64,000 bases of DNA from REEB76 sp963774895 (GTDB lineage: Bacteria > Pseudomonadota > Gammaproteobacteria > Natronospirales > REEB76), in NCBI GenBank assembly GCA_963774895.1, contig CAVZGN010000004.1, forward strand, positions 415,707 through 479,706, in the 5' to 3' direction. The first letter of the stretch is position 1. The number at the start of each line of letters is the position of its first letter. The notes under the pieces were generated by a model, which was not told the origin of the DNA, made no database searches, and saw only the letters and a program-made list of their open reading frames with translations. Positions 43,514 to 52,195 of this stretch are shown piece after piece. The position numbers and the translations under genes are program-made.

Positions 43514-43964
43514 GGCCGGCGCCTTGGGTGCGCTGGCTTTCGACTTCGGCTTGCGGCGCATTGGCGTGGCGGCAGGTCAAAGCATCACCTGCAGCGCTAC
43601 GCCTGCGGGATTGATCAATGCCGTGGATGGCGTACCCGACTGGCCGGCCATCGACCGGCTGATCCAGGAATGGAGGCCGGACCTGCTGGTCGTCGGACTC
43701 CCGTATACTATGGATGGCAGCGAGCAGGAGATTTCCCGCCGCGCACGGCGCTTCGCCGGCGACCTAGAGCAACGTTATCCGCAACCCGTGCACACCGTTG
43801 ATGAACGCCTGTCATCACACGAAGCACTAGCGCGGCTCAAGGAATTGCGTCAACAGGGACGACGGCGAATCCGGCCGGGGGATATCGATTGTGTCGCCGC
43901 CTGCGTGATCCTGGAAAGTTGGTTTCACAACCATAACAAGCATGCGACGCGGAAGCCTGCATGA
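43506..43964 (+). CDS. ruvX: YqgF/RuvX, Holliday-junction-resolvase-like nuclease
   Basis: 152-residue RNase H-fold protein, implicated in 16S rRNA 5'-end maturation and called a putative Holliday junction resolvase. Catalytic residues lie in LAFDFGLRRIGVAAG (Asp), LLVVGLPYTMDGSE (Glu region) and TVDERLSSHEA (Asp/Glu), and the final Asp in RPGDIDCVAACVIL. It overlaps yqgE by 8 nt and pyrB by 4 nt (ATGA). In Pseudomonas a pyrR gene stands between this gene and pyrB; here it is absent. Confidence 0.94.
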   Translation: MPEAGALGALAFDFGLRRIGVAAGQSITCSATPAGLINAVDGVPDWPAIDRLIQEWRPDLLVVGLPYTMDGSEQEISRRARRFAGDLEQRYPQPVHTVDERLSSHEALARLKELRQQGRRRIRPGDIDCVAACVILESWFHNHNKHATRKPA

Positions 43965-44902
43965 GCCATAACCAGTTCGGCCCCAAGGGACATCTGCAGC
44001 ACCTGCTGACGTTGGCTGATTTTCCACGCAAGACCCTCAACGGATTGCTTGATCGAGCCGAACAATTTCACGTGAAGCCCGGCGATCCAAGCCCTCAATA
44101 CGATCTGTTGGCCGGCAAAACGGTCGTCAATCTGTTTTTCGAACCCAGCACGCGCACCCGCACCTCATTTGAGTTGGCGGCACGCAGACTCGGAGCCCAA
44201 GCCATCACACTGGACATGGCGTTTTCCTCCACCATCAAAGGCGAATCGCTGCTGGATACGTTGTATACCCTGGAAGCCATGAATGCCGATCTGTTCGTGG
44301 TACGCCACCCGGAAGCAGGCGCATTGGAAATGCTGGCACAACATGCGCTGCCTCACGTACACATCATCAATGCCGGCGAAGCCTCGGTATCGCATCCGAC
44401 TCAGGGCTTATTGGATGCGCTCACCATTCGCCGGCACAAGAAGAATTTCGAAAAACTTTCAATAGCAATCGTCGGTGATATCCGGCATTCGCGCGTAGCG
44501 CGTTCCACGGTACATGCGCTTGCTGTGCTAGGTACGCGGGATATACGCTTCGCGGGTCCCGCCGAGCTGCTGCCGGATGACCTGGCCGGGGAAAAGTACA
44601 CCAACCTGGATAAGGCGCTCGCAGGCGTTGACGTGATCATGATGCTGCGTATCCAGAAGGAACGCATGCAGGCAGGCTTGATCCCGGATGAGCGTGCCTA
44701 CTCTAGTCGCTATGGCCTCGACAACAAGCGGCTGAACCTTGCAAAACCCGATGCACTGGTGATGCACCCGGGGCCCATGAATCGCGGCGTCGAGATCTCC
44801 TCCGGAGTCGCAGACGGGCCACGTTCCGTGATCCGTGAACAAGTGACCAACGGCGTTGCTGTACGCATGGCGGTGATGGCGATGTTGATGGGCACGCGAT
44901 AA
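43961..44902 (+). CDS. pyrB: Aspartate carbamoyltransferase catalytic subunit
   Basis: Joins carbamoyl phosphate and aspartate in pyrimidine synthesis. The carbamoyl-phosphate loop FFEPSTRTRTSFELAARRLG and the HPTQGLLDALTI motif are intact, as is VMHPGPMNRGVEI near the C-terminus. 313 residues. ATG 43961 overlaps the yqgF stop. No regulatory subunit (pyrI), no pyrC-like pseudo-subunit and no PyrR attenuation protein are adjacent, so feedback control must differ from both the enteric and Pseudomonas types. Confidence 0.96.
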   Translation: MSHNQFGPKGHLQHLLTLADFPRKTLNGLLDRAEQFHVKPGDPSPQYDLLAGKTVVNLFFEPSTRTRTSFELAARRLGAQAITLDMAFSSTIKGESLLDTLYTLEAMNADLFVVRHPEAGALEMLAQHALPHVHIINAGEASVSHPTQGLLDALTIRRHKKNFEKLSIAIVGDIRHSRVARSTVHALAVLGTRDIRFAGPAELLPDDLAGEKYTNLDKALAGVDVIMMLRIQKERMQAGLIPDERAYSSRYGLDNKRLNLAKPDALVMHPGPMNRGVEISSGVADGPRSVIREQVTNGVAVRMAVMAMLMGTR

Positions 44903-44920
44903 ACATCTGTTGATTGCACA

Positions 44921-45832
44921 ATGAATATCGCGACAAAAAACAGTGCCCAAGCGAAACATCATCACGGCACAATATTTCTGGAGGACGCAGAAGTTCTGGA
45001 TCAGCAGCAGTTTCCTGGCCGACAATTCGTGTTGCGCCTAAAGGCACCTGAGTGCGCCTCCCGCGCCATGCCTGGCAGTTTCATCCATCTTACCTGCGAT
45101 GCAGCGCTGCCCATGCGTCGCCCCATGTCCATTATGCGGGTCTCGCGACCTGAGGGCTGGGTCGAATGCCTGTACAAGGTCGTCGGTGAAGGCACACGGC
45201 TACTGTCAGAACGCCAGCCTGGCGACGTGCTCAGCTGTCTGGGCCCCATCGGCCAGCCGTTTGTGTTGCATCCAGAGAAACCACGGCTGTTATTGATCGG
45301 CGGCGGCGTGGGTATCCCGCCCATGATCTTCCTGGCCGATGCGCTGCGTCAGGATCCGCGCGCGCACTGGAAACCCCTGGTGCTCATGGGTTCGGAAATC
45401 CCGTTCCCCTTCAAGTCGCGCCCCTCCACGATCCTGCTGCCCGGAATGCCGGATGGAGTCATCGGCTGCATGCCGCTCATGGAAGACTGGAACATCCCCA
45501 GTCGCCTCGCCAGCCAACAGGGATATCCCGGCTGTTACGACGGTTTTGTAACCGACCTGGCGCGCCGCTGGCTTGAGTCGCTGGATAGAAAAGCACGGCT
45601 GGAAGTGGAGATTTTCGCCTGTGGCCCCACGCCCATGCTCAAAGCCATGGCCCATATAGCACAGGAATTTGGCGTACCCTGCCAGGTATCGCTGGAGGAA
45701 TTCATGGCCTGCGCCGTGGGCGGCTGCGCCGGCTGCGCGGTGGAAGTGCGCACGCCTGATGGCCCGGCCATGAAGCGTGTATGCGTGGACGGCCCGGTGT
45801 TCGATGGCGCCAGTGTATTTCCAACTGGCTGA
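44921..45832 (+). CDS. PyrK-like dihydroorotate dehydrogenase electron-transfer subunit
   Basis: A ferredoxin-reductase-like flavoprotein of 303 residues. The FAD domain shows LPMRRPMSIMRVSR, the NAD-binding region LLLIGGGVGIPPMIFLAD, and the C-terminus a 2Fe-2S cluster motif CAVGGCAGCAVEV with a further Cys in RVCVDGPVF, as in PyrK. PyrK normally pairs with a class 1B PyrD and passes electrons to NAD+. No pyrD is adjacent; only pyrB lies upstream, 18 nt away. Whether it serves dihydroorotate oxidation or another oxidoreductase is open. A strong terminator follows. Confidence 0.85.
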   Translation: MNIATKNSAQAKHHHGTIFLEDAEVLDQQQFPGRQFVLRLKAPECASRAMPGSFIHLTCDAALPMRRPMSIMRVSRPEGWVECLYKVVGEGTRLLSERQPGDVLSCLGPIGQPFVLHPEKPRLLLIGGGVGIPPMIFLADALRQDPRAHWKPLVLMGSEIPFPFKSRPSTILLPGMPDGVIGCMPLMEDWNIPSRLASQQGYPGCYDGFVTDLARRWLESLDRKARLEVEIFACGPTPMLKAMAHIAQEFGVPCQVSLEEFMACAVGGCAGCAVEVRTPDGPAMKRVCVDGPVFDGASVFPTG

Positions 45833-45853
45833 ATCGCATTAGTTCTACGCAAA

Positions 45854-45883
45854 CAAACAGGGCGCCTCACGGCGCCCTGTTTG
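45854..45883. terminator. Bidirectional Rho-independent terminator
   Basis: A perfect 13-bp stem (CAAACAGGGCGCC at 45854-45866, GGCGCCCTGTTTG at 45871-45883) with a 4-nt loop. Flanking A/T-rich tails serve both strands. It separates the convergent PyrK-like and S9 peptidase genes. Confidence 0.85.
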
Positions 45884-45901
45884 CATTTACACATATATCT
45901 G

Positions 45902-47932
45902 TCAGTGCTGGATCGCATCGGGACCGATATTCTTGTGTAAGAACTGAAGCATGCGTGTATAAAGCTCGAAGTTGTGTTCCGGTTTGCCGAAGCCGTGGCC
46001 TTCGTTGCGCTCATACATCATTTCATATTTGATTCCGGCCTTGTCGAGCGCGGTCATCATTTCCTCAGCATTTTCCGGCACCACGGTCCTGTCCGCACCG
46101 CCATAGATCAAAAACAGCGAATCGTGGATTTTGTCTGCCTGGTTTACAGGTGACTCGGCCTTGAGAGTCGCGGTATCGGTACCCAGTACCACGTCCACGA
46201 AACGTTGTCCGGAAGCGAAATGGCCAAAAGATGCCCGGTCCGCTAGTGTCAGATCGTATAGACCCACGTAACCGATCGTACATTTATACAGGTCAGGATA
46301 CAGAATGCTGTTTTCCAGCGCCGCATAACCGCCGTAACTTGCTCCGTAGATACAAACACGTTTGGGATCGACAATGCTTTGGGTTACGGTCCAATGCACA
46401 GCATCCGCAAGATCCGATTGCATGGTAGTGCCCCAGTGCCGGTATCCCATATCCTGGAAGTTCATGCCATAACCGCCGGAGCCGCGATAGTTGACTTGTA
46501 GTACCGCATATCCCCGGCTCGCAAAAAACTGCGCTTCCGGATCCCATCCCCATTCATCGCGGATACCATGCGGCCCGCCGTGTGGGTTCAGGATCAACGG
46601 CAGATTCTTGCCGCTACTACCTGGAGGCAATGTCAGATAACCGTGCAGTGTGATGCCATCACTTGCCTTGAAACTGACTGGCTGCATATTCGCCATCTTC
46701 TGTGGATCAATGTCTGGTATAAGATTGAACAGCAGCGACACTTTGCTGTCCTTGGCATTGAAAAGGTAGTAAGAGCCGGGATTGTGGTCACTATGAACGA
46801 ATACCACCATGAGTGATCCATCACGTGTGTTGCTGGTGATGTCCACAATCTGGCCAGGGAAGGCATCGTATAGTGACGCCAGATACTCGGCTTTGGGTGC
46901 ATCGCCATCTAGTACATGCAGAGCGGGCATGCCTGGCATGGTCATGACCGCGATGATCTTTCGGGAATTCTGCCAATCGAAGGACCAGGTCACATGATCG
47001 ATGTCGAAATTAGGATCGCCATATAGCAAAGTAGTTTTGAGCGTGTCAGGGTCCAGCGCGTATAAGCCTAAGGTCGAAGACTGGGTTCGCCCCAGCCAAT
47101 AGACTGTTTTATTGTCGGCAGCAAACCCCAAAGGACGCAAAGGTGAATCTGCGGGGTCATCCTGATTGTAGAGCGCACTCAGATCCTTCCAATCAACGCT
47201 GTCCCCAGTGGCGCGTATAAAAAATTTACCCACGCCTGTAAGTGTATTGGAGCCAATTGCCAACCGCACGGCGCCCGCGTTATCGGTAAGCAATGTGCCA
47301 TCTGCTACGGGCAAGTGTGCGAGATTCCGCAGAGAGCCGTCATATATATTCAACGCATAAGCCTGATCTGTCTGATGCAATCCTGCGGAAGGTTGAAAGG
47401 TCTGTACCACAATCTGCTTGGTGTCCTCCGGAGGGACGAATAACAAATGCCAGAAGTAATAAATTTCGTGCCTAGATTGGATATGGGTGAATTGCTCAGA
47501 GGTATCAGGCGCGTTACCCAACAGCAACTTGAGCTGACTGCCGTCTACATTGATTCCCCATAATTTTCCATCCGGAAGCGGGCTATCCAGACTTCCGGTC
47601 TGGATAGATGTGGCCACCAGCAGGCGCTCGTTATTGGCCCACCAATATCTATAGATATCCTGATCGCCGATGGTGTGAAAACCTGCTGTCGCCTTGAGAT
47701 CGCTACGGTTAATAATCGCCACACCCTTGCGATCCTGCCCGGTTTTGCTATCGGCCACCACCATGGCTAAATAGTGGCCATCCGGTGATATCTGCACATC
47801 AGATATCTGTGGGTAGGAAAAGAACGCCTGCACCGTGGGTTGTGGAGATTGTGCTGCTCGCGCACTCCCCAAAAGAACCGTCACTGACAACAACAGTAAT
47901 AAATTTAATTTTACACTTTTATTATTGCTCAC
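45902..47932 (-). CDS. S9 family (prolyl oligopeptidase) exported peptidase
   Basis: 676 residues with an N-terminal signal peptide (LNLLLLLSVTVLLGSARA). A beta-propeller-like N-terminal half (QISDVQISPDGHYLAMVV) is followed by the alpha/beta-hydrolase domain: NPHGGPHGIRDEWG, the nucleophile motif IYGASYGGYAALE (Ser near residue 530), Asp in YGGADRTVVPE (near 612) and His in NEGHGFGKPE (near 646). The family includes dipeptidyl and acylaminoacyl peptidases; specificity is unknown. It lies on the same strand as the pilus ATPase genes but ends at its own terminator. The start is AT-rich. Confidence 0.9.
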   Translation of the reverse strand: MSNNKSVKLNLLLLLSVTVLLGSARAAQSPQPTVQAFFSYPQISDVQISPDGHYLAMVVADSKTGQDRKGVAIINRSDLKATAGFHTIGDQDIYRYWWANNERLLVATSIQTGSLDSPLPDGKLWGINVDGSQLKLLLGNAPDTSEQFTHIQSRHEIYYFWHLLFVPPEDTKQIVVQTFQPSAGLHQTDQAYALNIYDGSLRNLAHLPVADGTLLTDNAGAVRLAIGSNTLTGVGKFFIRATGDSVDWKDLSALYNQDDPADSPLRPLGFAADNKTVYWLGRTQSSTLGLYALDPDTLKTTLLYGDPNFDIDHVTWSFDWQNSRKIIAVMTMPGMPALHVLDGDAPKAEYLASLYDAFPGQIVDITSNTRDGSLMVVFVHSDHNPGSYYLFNAKDSKVSLLFNLIPDIDPQKMANMQPVSFKASDGITLHGYLTLPPGSSGKNLPLILNPHGGPHGIRDEWGWDPEAQFFASRGYAVLQVNYRGSGGYGMNFQDMGYRHWGTTMQSDLADAVHWTVTQSIVDPKRVCIYGASYGGYAALENSILYPDLYKCTIGYVGLYDLTLADRASFGHFASGQRFVDVVLGTDTATLKAESPVNQADKIHDSLFLIYGGADRTVVPENAEEMMTALDKAGIKYEMMYERNEGHGFGKPEHNFELYTRMLQFLHKNIGPDAIQH

Positions 47933-47977
47933 GTCGACCCCCTTACACGTTGCAACAAAGAATGTGTCTTTGTACGA

Positions 47978-49033
47978 TCAACCGAAATTGATCTTGGCTT
48001 CCAGATTGGCGCGTGAGTCGGCGTAGCGCAAAGCTTCCTCAAGGGTGATCCTGCCGTCCTTGTAGAGGATATGCAGGGCCTCGTCGAAGGATTGCATGCC
48101 GGGTTCGGAACTTTCTTCCATGGCTTCGCGAATACGGTCTATCTGCCCTTTGAGGATCAGGTCGGAGATGTGCGGAGTATTCAGCATGATCTCCACCGCC
48201 GCCAGGCGCTTGCCGTTCTTGCCCATCACCAGTCGCTGCGAGACGATGGCCCGCAAGTTGATGGACAGGTCCATCAGCAGTTGCTTGTGCATCTGTTCCG
48301 GAAACATATTAATGATGCGGTCCATGGTCTGGTGGGCGTTATTGGCGTGCAGCGTGGAGATCGCAAGCTGCCCGGTGCCGGCCAGTTGGATGGAAGCTTC
48401 CATGGTCTCCCGGTCGCGGCATTCGCCGATCACGACGATATCCGGGGCTTCGCGCAGGGATTGTTTGAGGGCATTGGCATACGACAGCGTATCCTGGCCA
48501 ATCTCCCGCTGGTTGATGATGGACAGGGCATTGGAATGGTTGTATTCGATCGGATCCTCGATGGTGAGGATATGTGAGGCCTCATTCTCATTGCGATGAC
48601 GCATCATGGCGGCAATGGTGGTGGATTTGCCGGAACCGGTGGCGCCTACCACCAGCAGCAGCCCACGCTTGTGCATGATCAGTTCCTTGAGCACGTCAGG
48701 CAGCCCGAGTTCCGAAAGCTGCGGCACTTCGGAAGGTATGTAGCGCAGCACCATGGCCACCTGGCCGCGCTGCAGGAACACGTTGACGCGGAACCGCCCT
48801 ACGCCTTCCTCGGCTATGGCGAAATCGGATTCGTGCTTGACCTCGAAGGAACGCGCTTGCTTCTCGTTCATGATGCCGTAGGCCGCTTCCCTGACCAGAT
48901 CGGCTGTCAGCACGGTCTTGCCTACTGGCATCTGCCGGCCCTCGATCTTGATCTTGACCGGCGCATCACTGGTGAAATACAGGTCGGAGGCCTTTTTTTC
49001 GACCATGAGCTTGAGGTATGGGATGATTTCCAT
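47978..49033 (-). CDS. Third PilT/PilU-family retraction ATPase, PilU-like
   Basis: 351-residue secretion-type ATPase. Walker A is GATGSGKST (130-138), Walker B region IVVIGECRDRETME, His box ISTLHANNAHQTMDRIINMF. The C-terminal motif reads NTPHISDLILKGQID, close to PilU (ISDLIFKAEV) and unlike PilT (AIRNLIRENKI), so this is a PilU-type paralogue. It follows pilU after a 41-nt gap on the same strand, giving the order pilT-pilU-this gene. Most gammaproteobacteria carry only PilT and PilU here. All ATPase motifs look intact, so it may be a working motor or a PilT partner. Confidence 0.88.
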   Translation of the reverse strand: MEIIPYLKLMVEKKASDLYFTSDAPVKIKIEGRQMPVGKTVLTADLVREAAYGIMNEKQARSFEVKHESDFAIAEEGVGRFRVNVFLQRGQVAMVLRYIPSEVPQLSELGLPDVLKELIMHKRGLLLVVGATGSGKSTTIAAMMRHRNENEASHILTIEDPIEYNHSNALSIINQREIGQDTLSYANALKQSLREAPDIVVIGECRDRETMEASIQLAGTGQLAISTLHANNAHQTMDRIINMFPEQMHKQLLMDLSINLRAIVSQRLVMGKNGKRLAAVEIMLNTPHISDLILKGQIDRIREAMEESSEPGMQSFDEALHILYKDGRITLEEALRYADSRANLEAKINFG

Positions 49034-49074
49034 TGACTGTCCGCTTTAAATTTTTTTGACGACGACAGGGGCGA

Positions 49075-50232
49075 TCAGAATTTCCTACCCTGACCCTGGT
49101 CGACGACGCGCAAGTCCTCGATGCCTTCGTCCACTGCACGCTTGTCCCGTTTGCTTTCCAGTTTGATGCGCAGCCGCAACTCGTTCTGCGAATCGGCATT
49201 GCGGATGGTATCCTCGTAACTGATGAGCCCCTGCTCGAAAAGTTCAAACAGCGCCTGGTCGAAGGTCTGCATCCCGAGCTGGGTGGATTTCGCCATGATC
49301 TCCTTGATCTGGGAAACCTCGGCCTTGAAGATCAGGTCCGAAATCAACGGCGAGTTGAGCATGATCTCCACTGCCGGTATGCGTCCCTTGCCGCCCTGTT
49401 TTCTCACCAGACGCTGCGATATTAGCGCCCGGATGTTGAGTGACAGGTCCATAAGCAGTTGCTGGCGGCGCTCCGGCGGGAAGAAGTTGATGATGCGGTC
49501 GAGCGCCTGGTTGGTGCTGTTGGCGTGCAACGTGGACAACACCAGGTGACCAGTCTCAGCGAAAGCCACAGCGTAGTCCATGGTATCGCGGTCGCGGATC
49601 TCGCCGATGAAGATCACATCCGGCGCCTGGCGCAGGGTGTTCTTGAGGGCCACATCCCAGGAATCGGTGTCCACGCCAATCTCGCGCTGGGTGATGACGC
49701 AGTTGATATGCGGATGCACGAACTCGATCGGATCCTCGATGGTGACTATATGATCCTTGGAGTTCTTGTTGCGGTGCCCGATCATCGAAGCGATGGAAGT
49801 GGATTTACCCGAACCGGTGGCGCCTACGAAGATCACAATGCCGCGCTTGGCCATGACCACATCTTTAAGAATCTGCGGCAGACCCAGCTTGTCGAAATCG
49901 GGGATCTCGGTATTCAAGGTGCGCAATACCGCACCCATGCGGCCCTGTTGCACGAAGGCGCTGACGCGGAAGCGTCCGATGCCTGGCGGGCTGATGGCGA
50001 ACTGGCATTCCTTGGTGGAATCGAATTCCTTGGTCTGGCGGTCATTCATGATGGCGCGCACCAGCAAACCCGCCTGCTCGGCCGTGAGAGGTTTGTCGGT
50101 GGCCGCGGTGATTTGCCCATCGACCTTGATGGCGGGTGGAAATCCCGCGGTGATGAACAGGTCCGAGCCTTTGCGCGAGACCATGGCTCGCAGCAGATCC
50201 TGGATGAACTTGATGGCTTGATCTTTTTCCAT
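49075..50232 (-). CDS. pilU: PilU, pilus retraction ATPase
   Basis: 385-residue AAA+ ATPase that assists PilT in type IV pilus retraction. N-terminal GSDLFITAGFPPAIKVDGQ, Walker A GATGSGKST (137-145), FIGEIRDRDTMDYAVAFAET and LSTLHANSTNQALDRIINFF. The C-terminal end QSFDQAL-like TFDQALFELFEQGLISYED and the longer tail are typical of PilU. It starts 22 nt after the pilT stop on the minus strand, so the two form an operon. Confidence 0.94.
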   Translation of the reverse strand: MEKDQAIKFIQDLLRAMVSRKGSDLFITAGFPPAIKVDGQITAATDKPLTAEQAGLLVRAIMNDRQTKEFDSTKECQFAISPPGIGRFRVSAFVQQGRMGAVLRTLNTEIPDFDKLGLPQILKDVVMAKRGIVIFVGATGSGKSTSIASMIGHRNKNSKDHIVTIEDPIEFVHPHINCVITQREIGVDTDSWDVALKNTLRQAPDVIFIGEIRDRDTMDYAVAFAETGHLVLSTLHANSTNQALDRIINFFPPERRQQLLMDLSLNIRALISQRLVRKQGGKGRIPAVEIMLNSPLISDLIFKAEVSQIKEIMAKSTQLGMQTFDQALFELFEQGLISYEDTIRNADSQNELRLRIKLESKRDKRAVDEGIEDLRVVDQGQGRKF

Positions 50233-50254
50233 TGCCTGCTCCGTGGAGCCTCAT

Positions 50255-51298
50255 TCAGATAAAGGAATCTTTATTGACCGCATACACGCGGGCCTCGTCC
50301 TTGGTGATCATGCCTTTGCGCACGATATCAGTGAGGTTCTGATCGAGCGTAATCATACCGGAGGCCTGGCCGGTCTGGATGGCGGAATACATCTGCGCGA
50401 TCTTGTTTTCGCGGATCAGGTTGCGGATGGCGGGTGTACCCAGCATGATCTCGTGCACCGCCATGCGGCCGCCGCCGACCTTCTTGCACAGCGATTGTGA
50501 AATCACCGCGCGCAATGATTCAGAAAGCATGGAGCGCACCATGTCCTTCTCGGCTGCCGGGAAAACGTCCACCACACGGTCGATGGTCTTGGCTGCCGAG
50601 CTGGTGTGCAAAGTGGCAAACACCAAGTGCCCGGTCTCGGCGCCGGTGAGCGCTAGGCGGATGGTCTCTAGATCGCGCATCTCGCCCACCAGGATGGTAT
50701 CCGGATCCTCGCGCAATGCCGAACGTAAGGCTTCGTTGAAACCCAGGGTATGGCGATGAACTTCGCGCTGGTTGACCAGGCATTTCTTGCTTTCATGCAC
50801 GAATTCGATCGGGTCCTCGATGGTCAGGATATGGCCGAATTCGTTTTCATTTATATAGTTGACCATGGCCGCGAGCGTCGTGGATTTGCCGGAGCCCGTG
50901 GGCCCGGTCACCAGCACCAGCCCACGCGGCTGGTTGGCGATGTCTACGAATATCTTGGGTGCATTCAATTCCTCAAGCGTCAAAATCTTTTCAGGAATGG
51001 TGCGGAACACGGCGGCCGCGCCGCGGTTCTGGTTGAAGGCGTTGACACGGAAACGCGCCAGGCTCGGGATTTCGAACGAGAAGTCGCATTCCAGGAACTC
51101 CTCGTAGTCCTTGCGCTGCTTGTCGTTCATGATGTCGTACACCATGTCGTACACGTCTTTGTGCTCCATGGCCGGCATGTTGACGCGGCGCATGTCACCG
51201 TCCACGCGGATCATGGGGGGCACGCCTGCGGACAAGTGCAGGTCGGAGGCCTTGTTCTTGACGCTGAAGGCCAGCAATTGGGAAATATCAAAAGCCAT
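50255..51298 (-). CDS. pilT: PilT, pilus retraction ATPase
   Basis: 347-residue hexameric ATPase that depolymerises type IV pili and drives twitching. N-terminal KNKASDLHLSAGVPPMIRVD, Walker A GPTGSGKST (132-140), Asp box LTIEDPIEFVHESKK, Walker B ILVGEMRDLETI, His box FATLHTSSAAKTIDRVVDVF, and the PilT-specific GTPAIRNLIRENKIAQMYS. The gene is divergent from yggS, the standard gammaproteobacterial arrangement. Confidence 0.97.
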   Translation of the reverse strand: MAFDISQLLAFSVKNKASDLHLSAGVPPMIRVDGDMRRVNMPAMEHKDVYDMVYDIMNDKQRKDYEEFLECDFSFEIPSLARFRVNAFNQNRGAAAVFRTIPEKILTLEELNAPKIFVDIANQPRGLVLVTGPTGSGKSTTLAAMVNYINENEFGHILTIEDPIEFVHESKKCLVNQREVHRHTLGFNEALRSALREDPDTILVGEMRDLETIRLALTGAETGHLVFATLHTSSAAKTIDRVVDVFPAAEKDMVRSMLSESLRAVISQSLCKKVGGGRMAVHEIMLGTPAIRNLIRENKIAQMYSAIQTGQASGMITLDQNLTDIVRKGMITKDEARVYAVNKDSFI

Positions 51299-51436
51299 AT
51301 CACTCCCCTGGATGCGGCATCTATCCGCTTTGTGGAACGGCGGCTACGGCCGCCACGGTACGCTTAAAGTAGTATAGCGAGCCTTACAGGGCTACTGTTT
51401 ATAGGCCTGTCCGCTGTCCACGATACCCATACCGGC

Positions 51437-52150
51437 ATGACCCGCGCAACTCTGGAACCTATACCCCGAAATCTGGCCGTGGTGCGTGCGCGCATCAAAG
51501 CTGCCGCAGTGCAGGCTGGCCGTGATCCCGCAAGTGTGCGGCTGTTGGCGGTCACCAAAGGCTGGCCGTCCGAGGTCATCGCCACGGCCTATGCGGCCGG
51601 GCAAATGGAATTCGGCGAAAACTACCTGCAGGAAGCGCTACCCAAGCTGCAAGCTATGAAGCATCAAGCGGGACTGATTTGGCACTTCATTGGAGCCCTG
51701 CAAGCCAATAAGACCCGGACGGTAGCCGAATATTTTTCCTGGGTGCATACCGTTGATCGGGAACGGATCGCGCAACGTCTTGCGGAGCAACGGCCGGCTA
51801 GGCATCCACCCCTGAACGTTTGCATCGAGGTACGGCTTGGCAATGAGCCTGGTAAAAGCGGCGTCATACCCGAGACGGTTGCGGCGCTGGCGAAGTACAT
51901 TACGGGTTTGCCGCGCCTGCGGCTTCGAGGACTGATGTGCATACCACAACCCGCAGGAGAAGTAGCAACGCAACGTAGCAGTTTTCGCCGCTTGCATGAG
52001 CTCTTCGATGTACTTAATCACCAAGGTCATGGGCTTGATACCTTGTCCATGGGCATGTCGGGTGATTTTGAGGCCGCTATCCTGGAAGGTTCCACAATGG
52101 TCCGCTTGGGAACGGCAATTTTCGGCACGCGCCCGCATAAAGATTTGTGA
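51437..52150 (+). CDS. yggS: PLP homeostasis protein, YggS/PLPBP family
   Basis: 237-residue PLP-binding barrel protein that buffers pyridoxal phosphate and affects amino-acid balance. The PLP lysine is in VRLLAVTKGWPSEVI; GENYLQEALPKLQ, WHFIGALQANKTR and LSMGMSGDFEAAILEGSTMV follow the family pattern. It heads the yggS-proC-yggT group and is divergent from pilT. Confidence 0.95.
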   Translation: MTRATLEPIPRNLAVVRARIKAAAVQAGRDPASVRLLAVTKGWPSEVIATAYAAGQMEFGENYLQEALPKLQAMKHQAGLIWHFIGALQANKTRTVAEYFSWVHTVDRERIAQRLAEQRPARHPPLNVCIEVRLGNEPGKSGVIPETVAALAKYITGLPRLRLRGLMCIPQPAGEVATQRSSFRRLHELFDVLNHQGHGLDTLSMGMSGDFEAAILEGSTMVRLGTAIFGTRPHKDL

Positions 52151-52195
52151 ACAAACAATAAACCGTTATGCTGGTGCGTAATTTTGGAGAATTTT

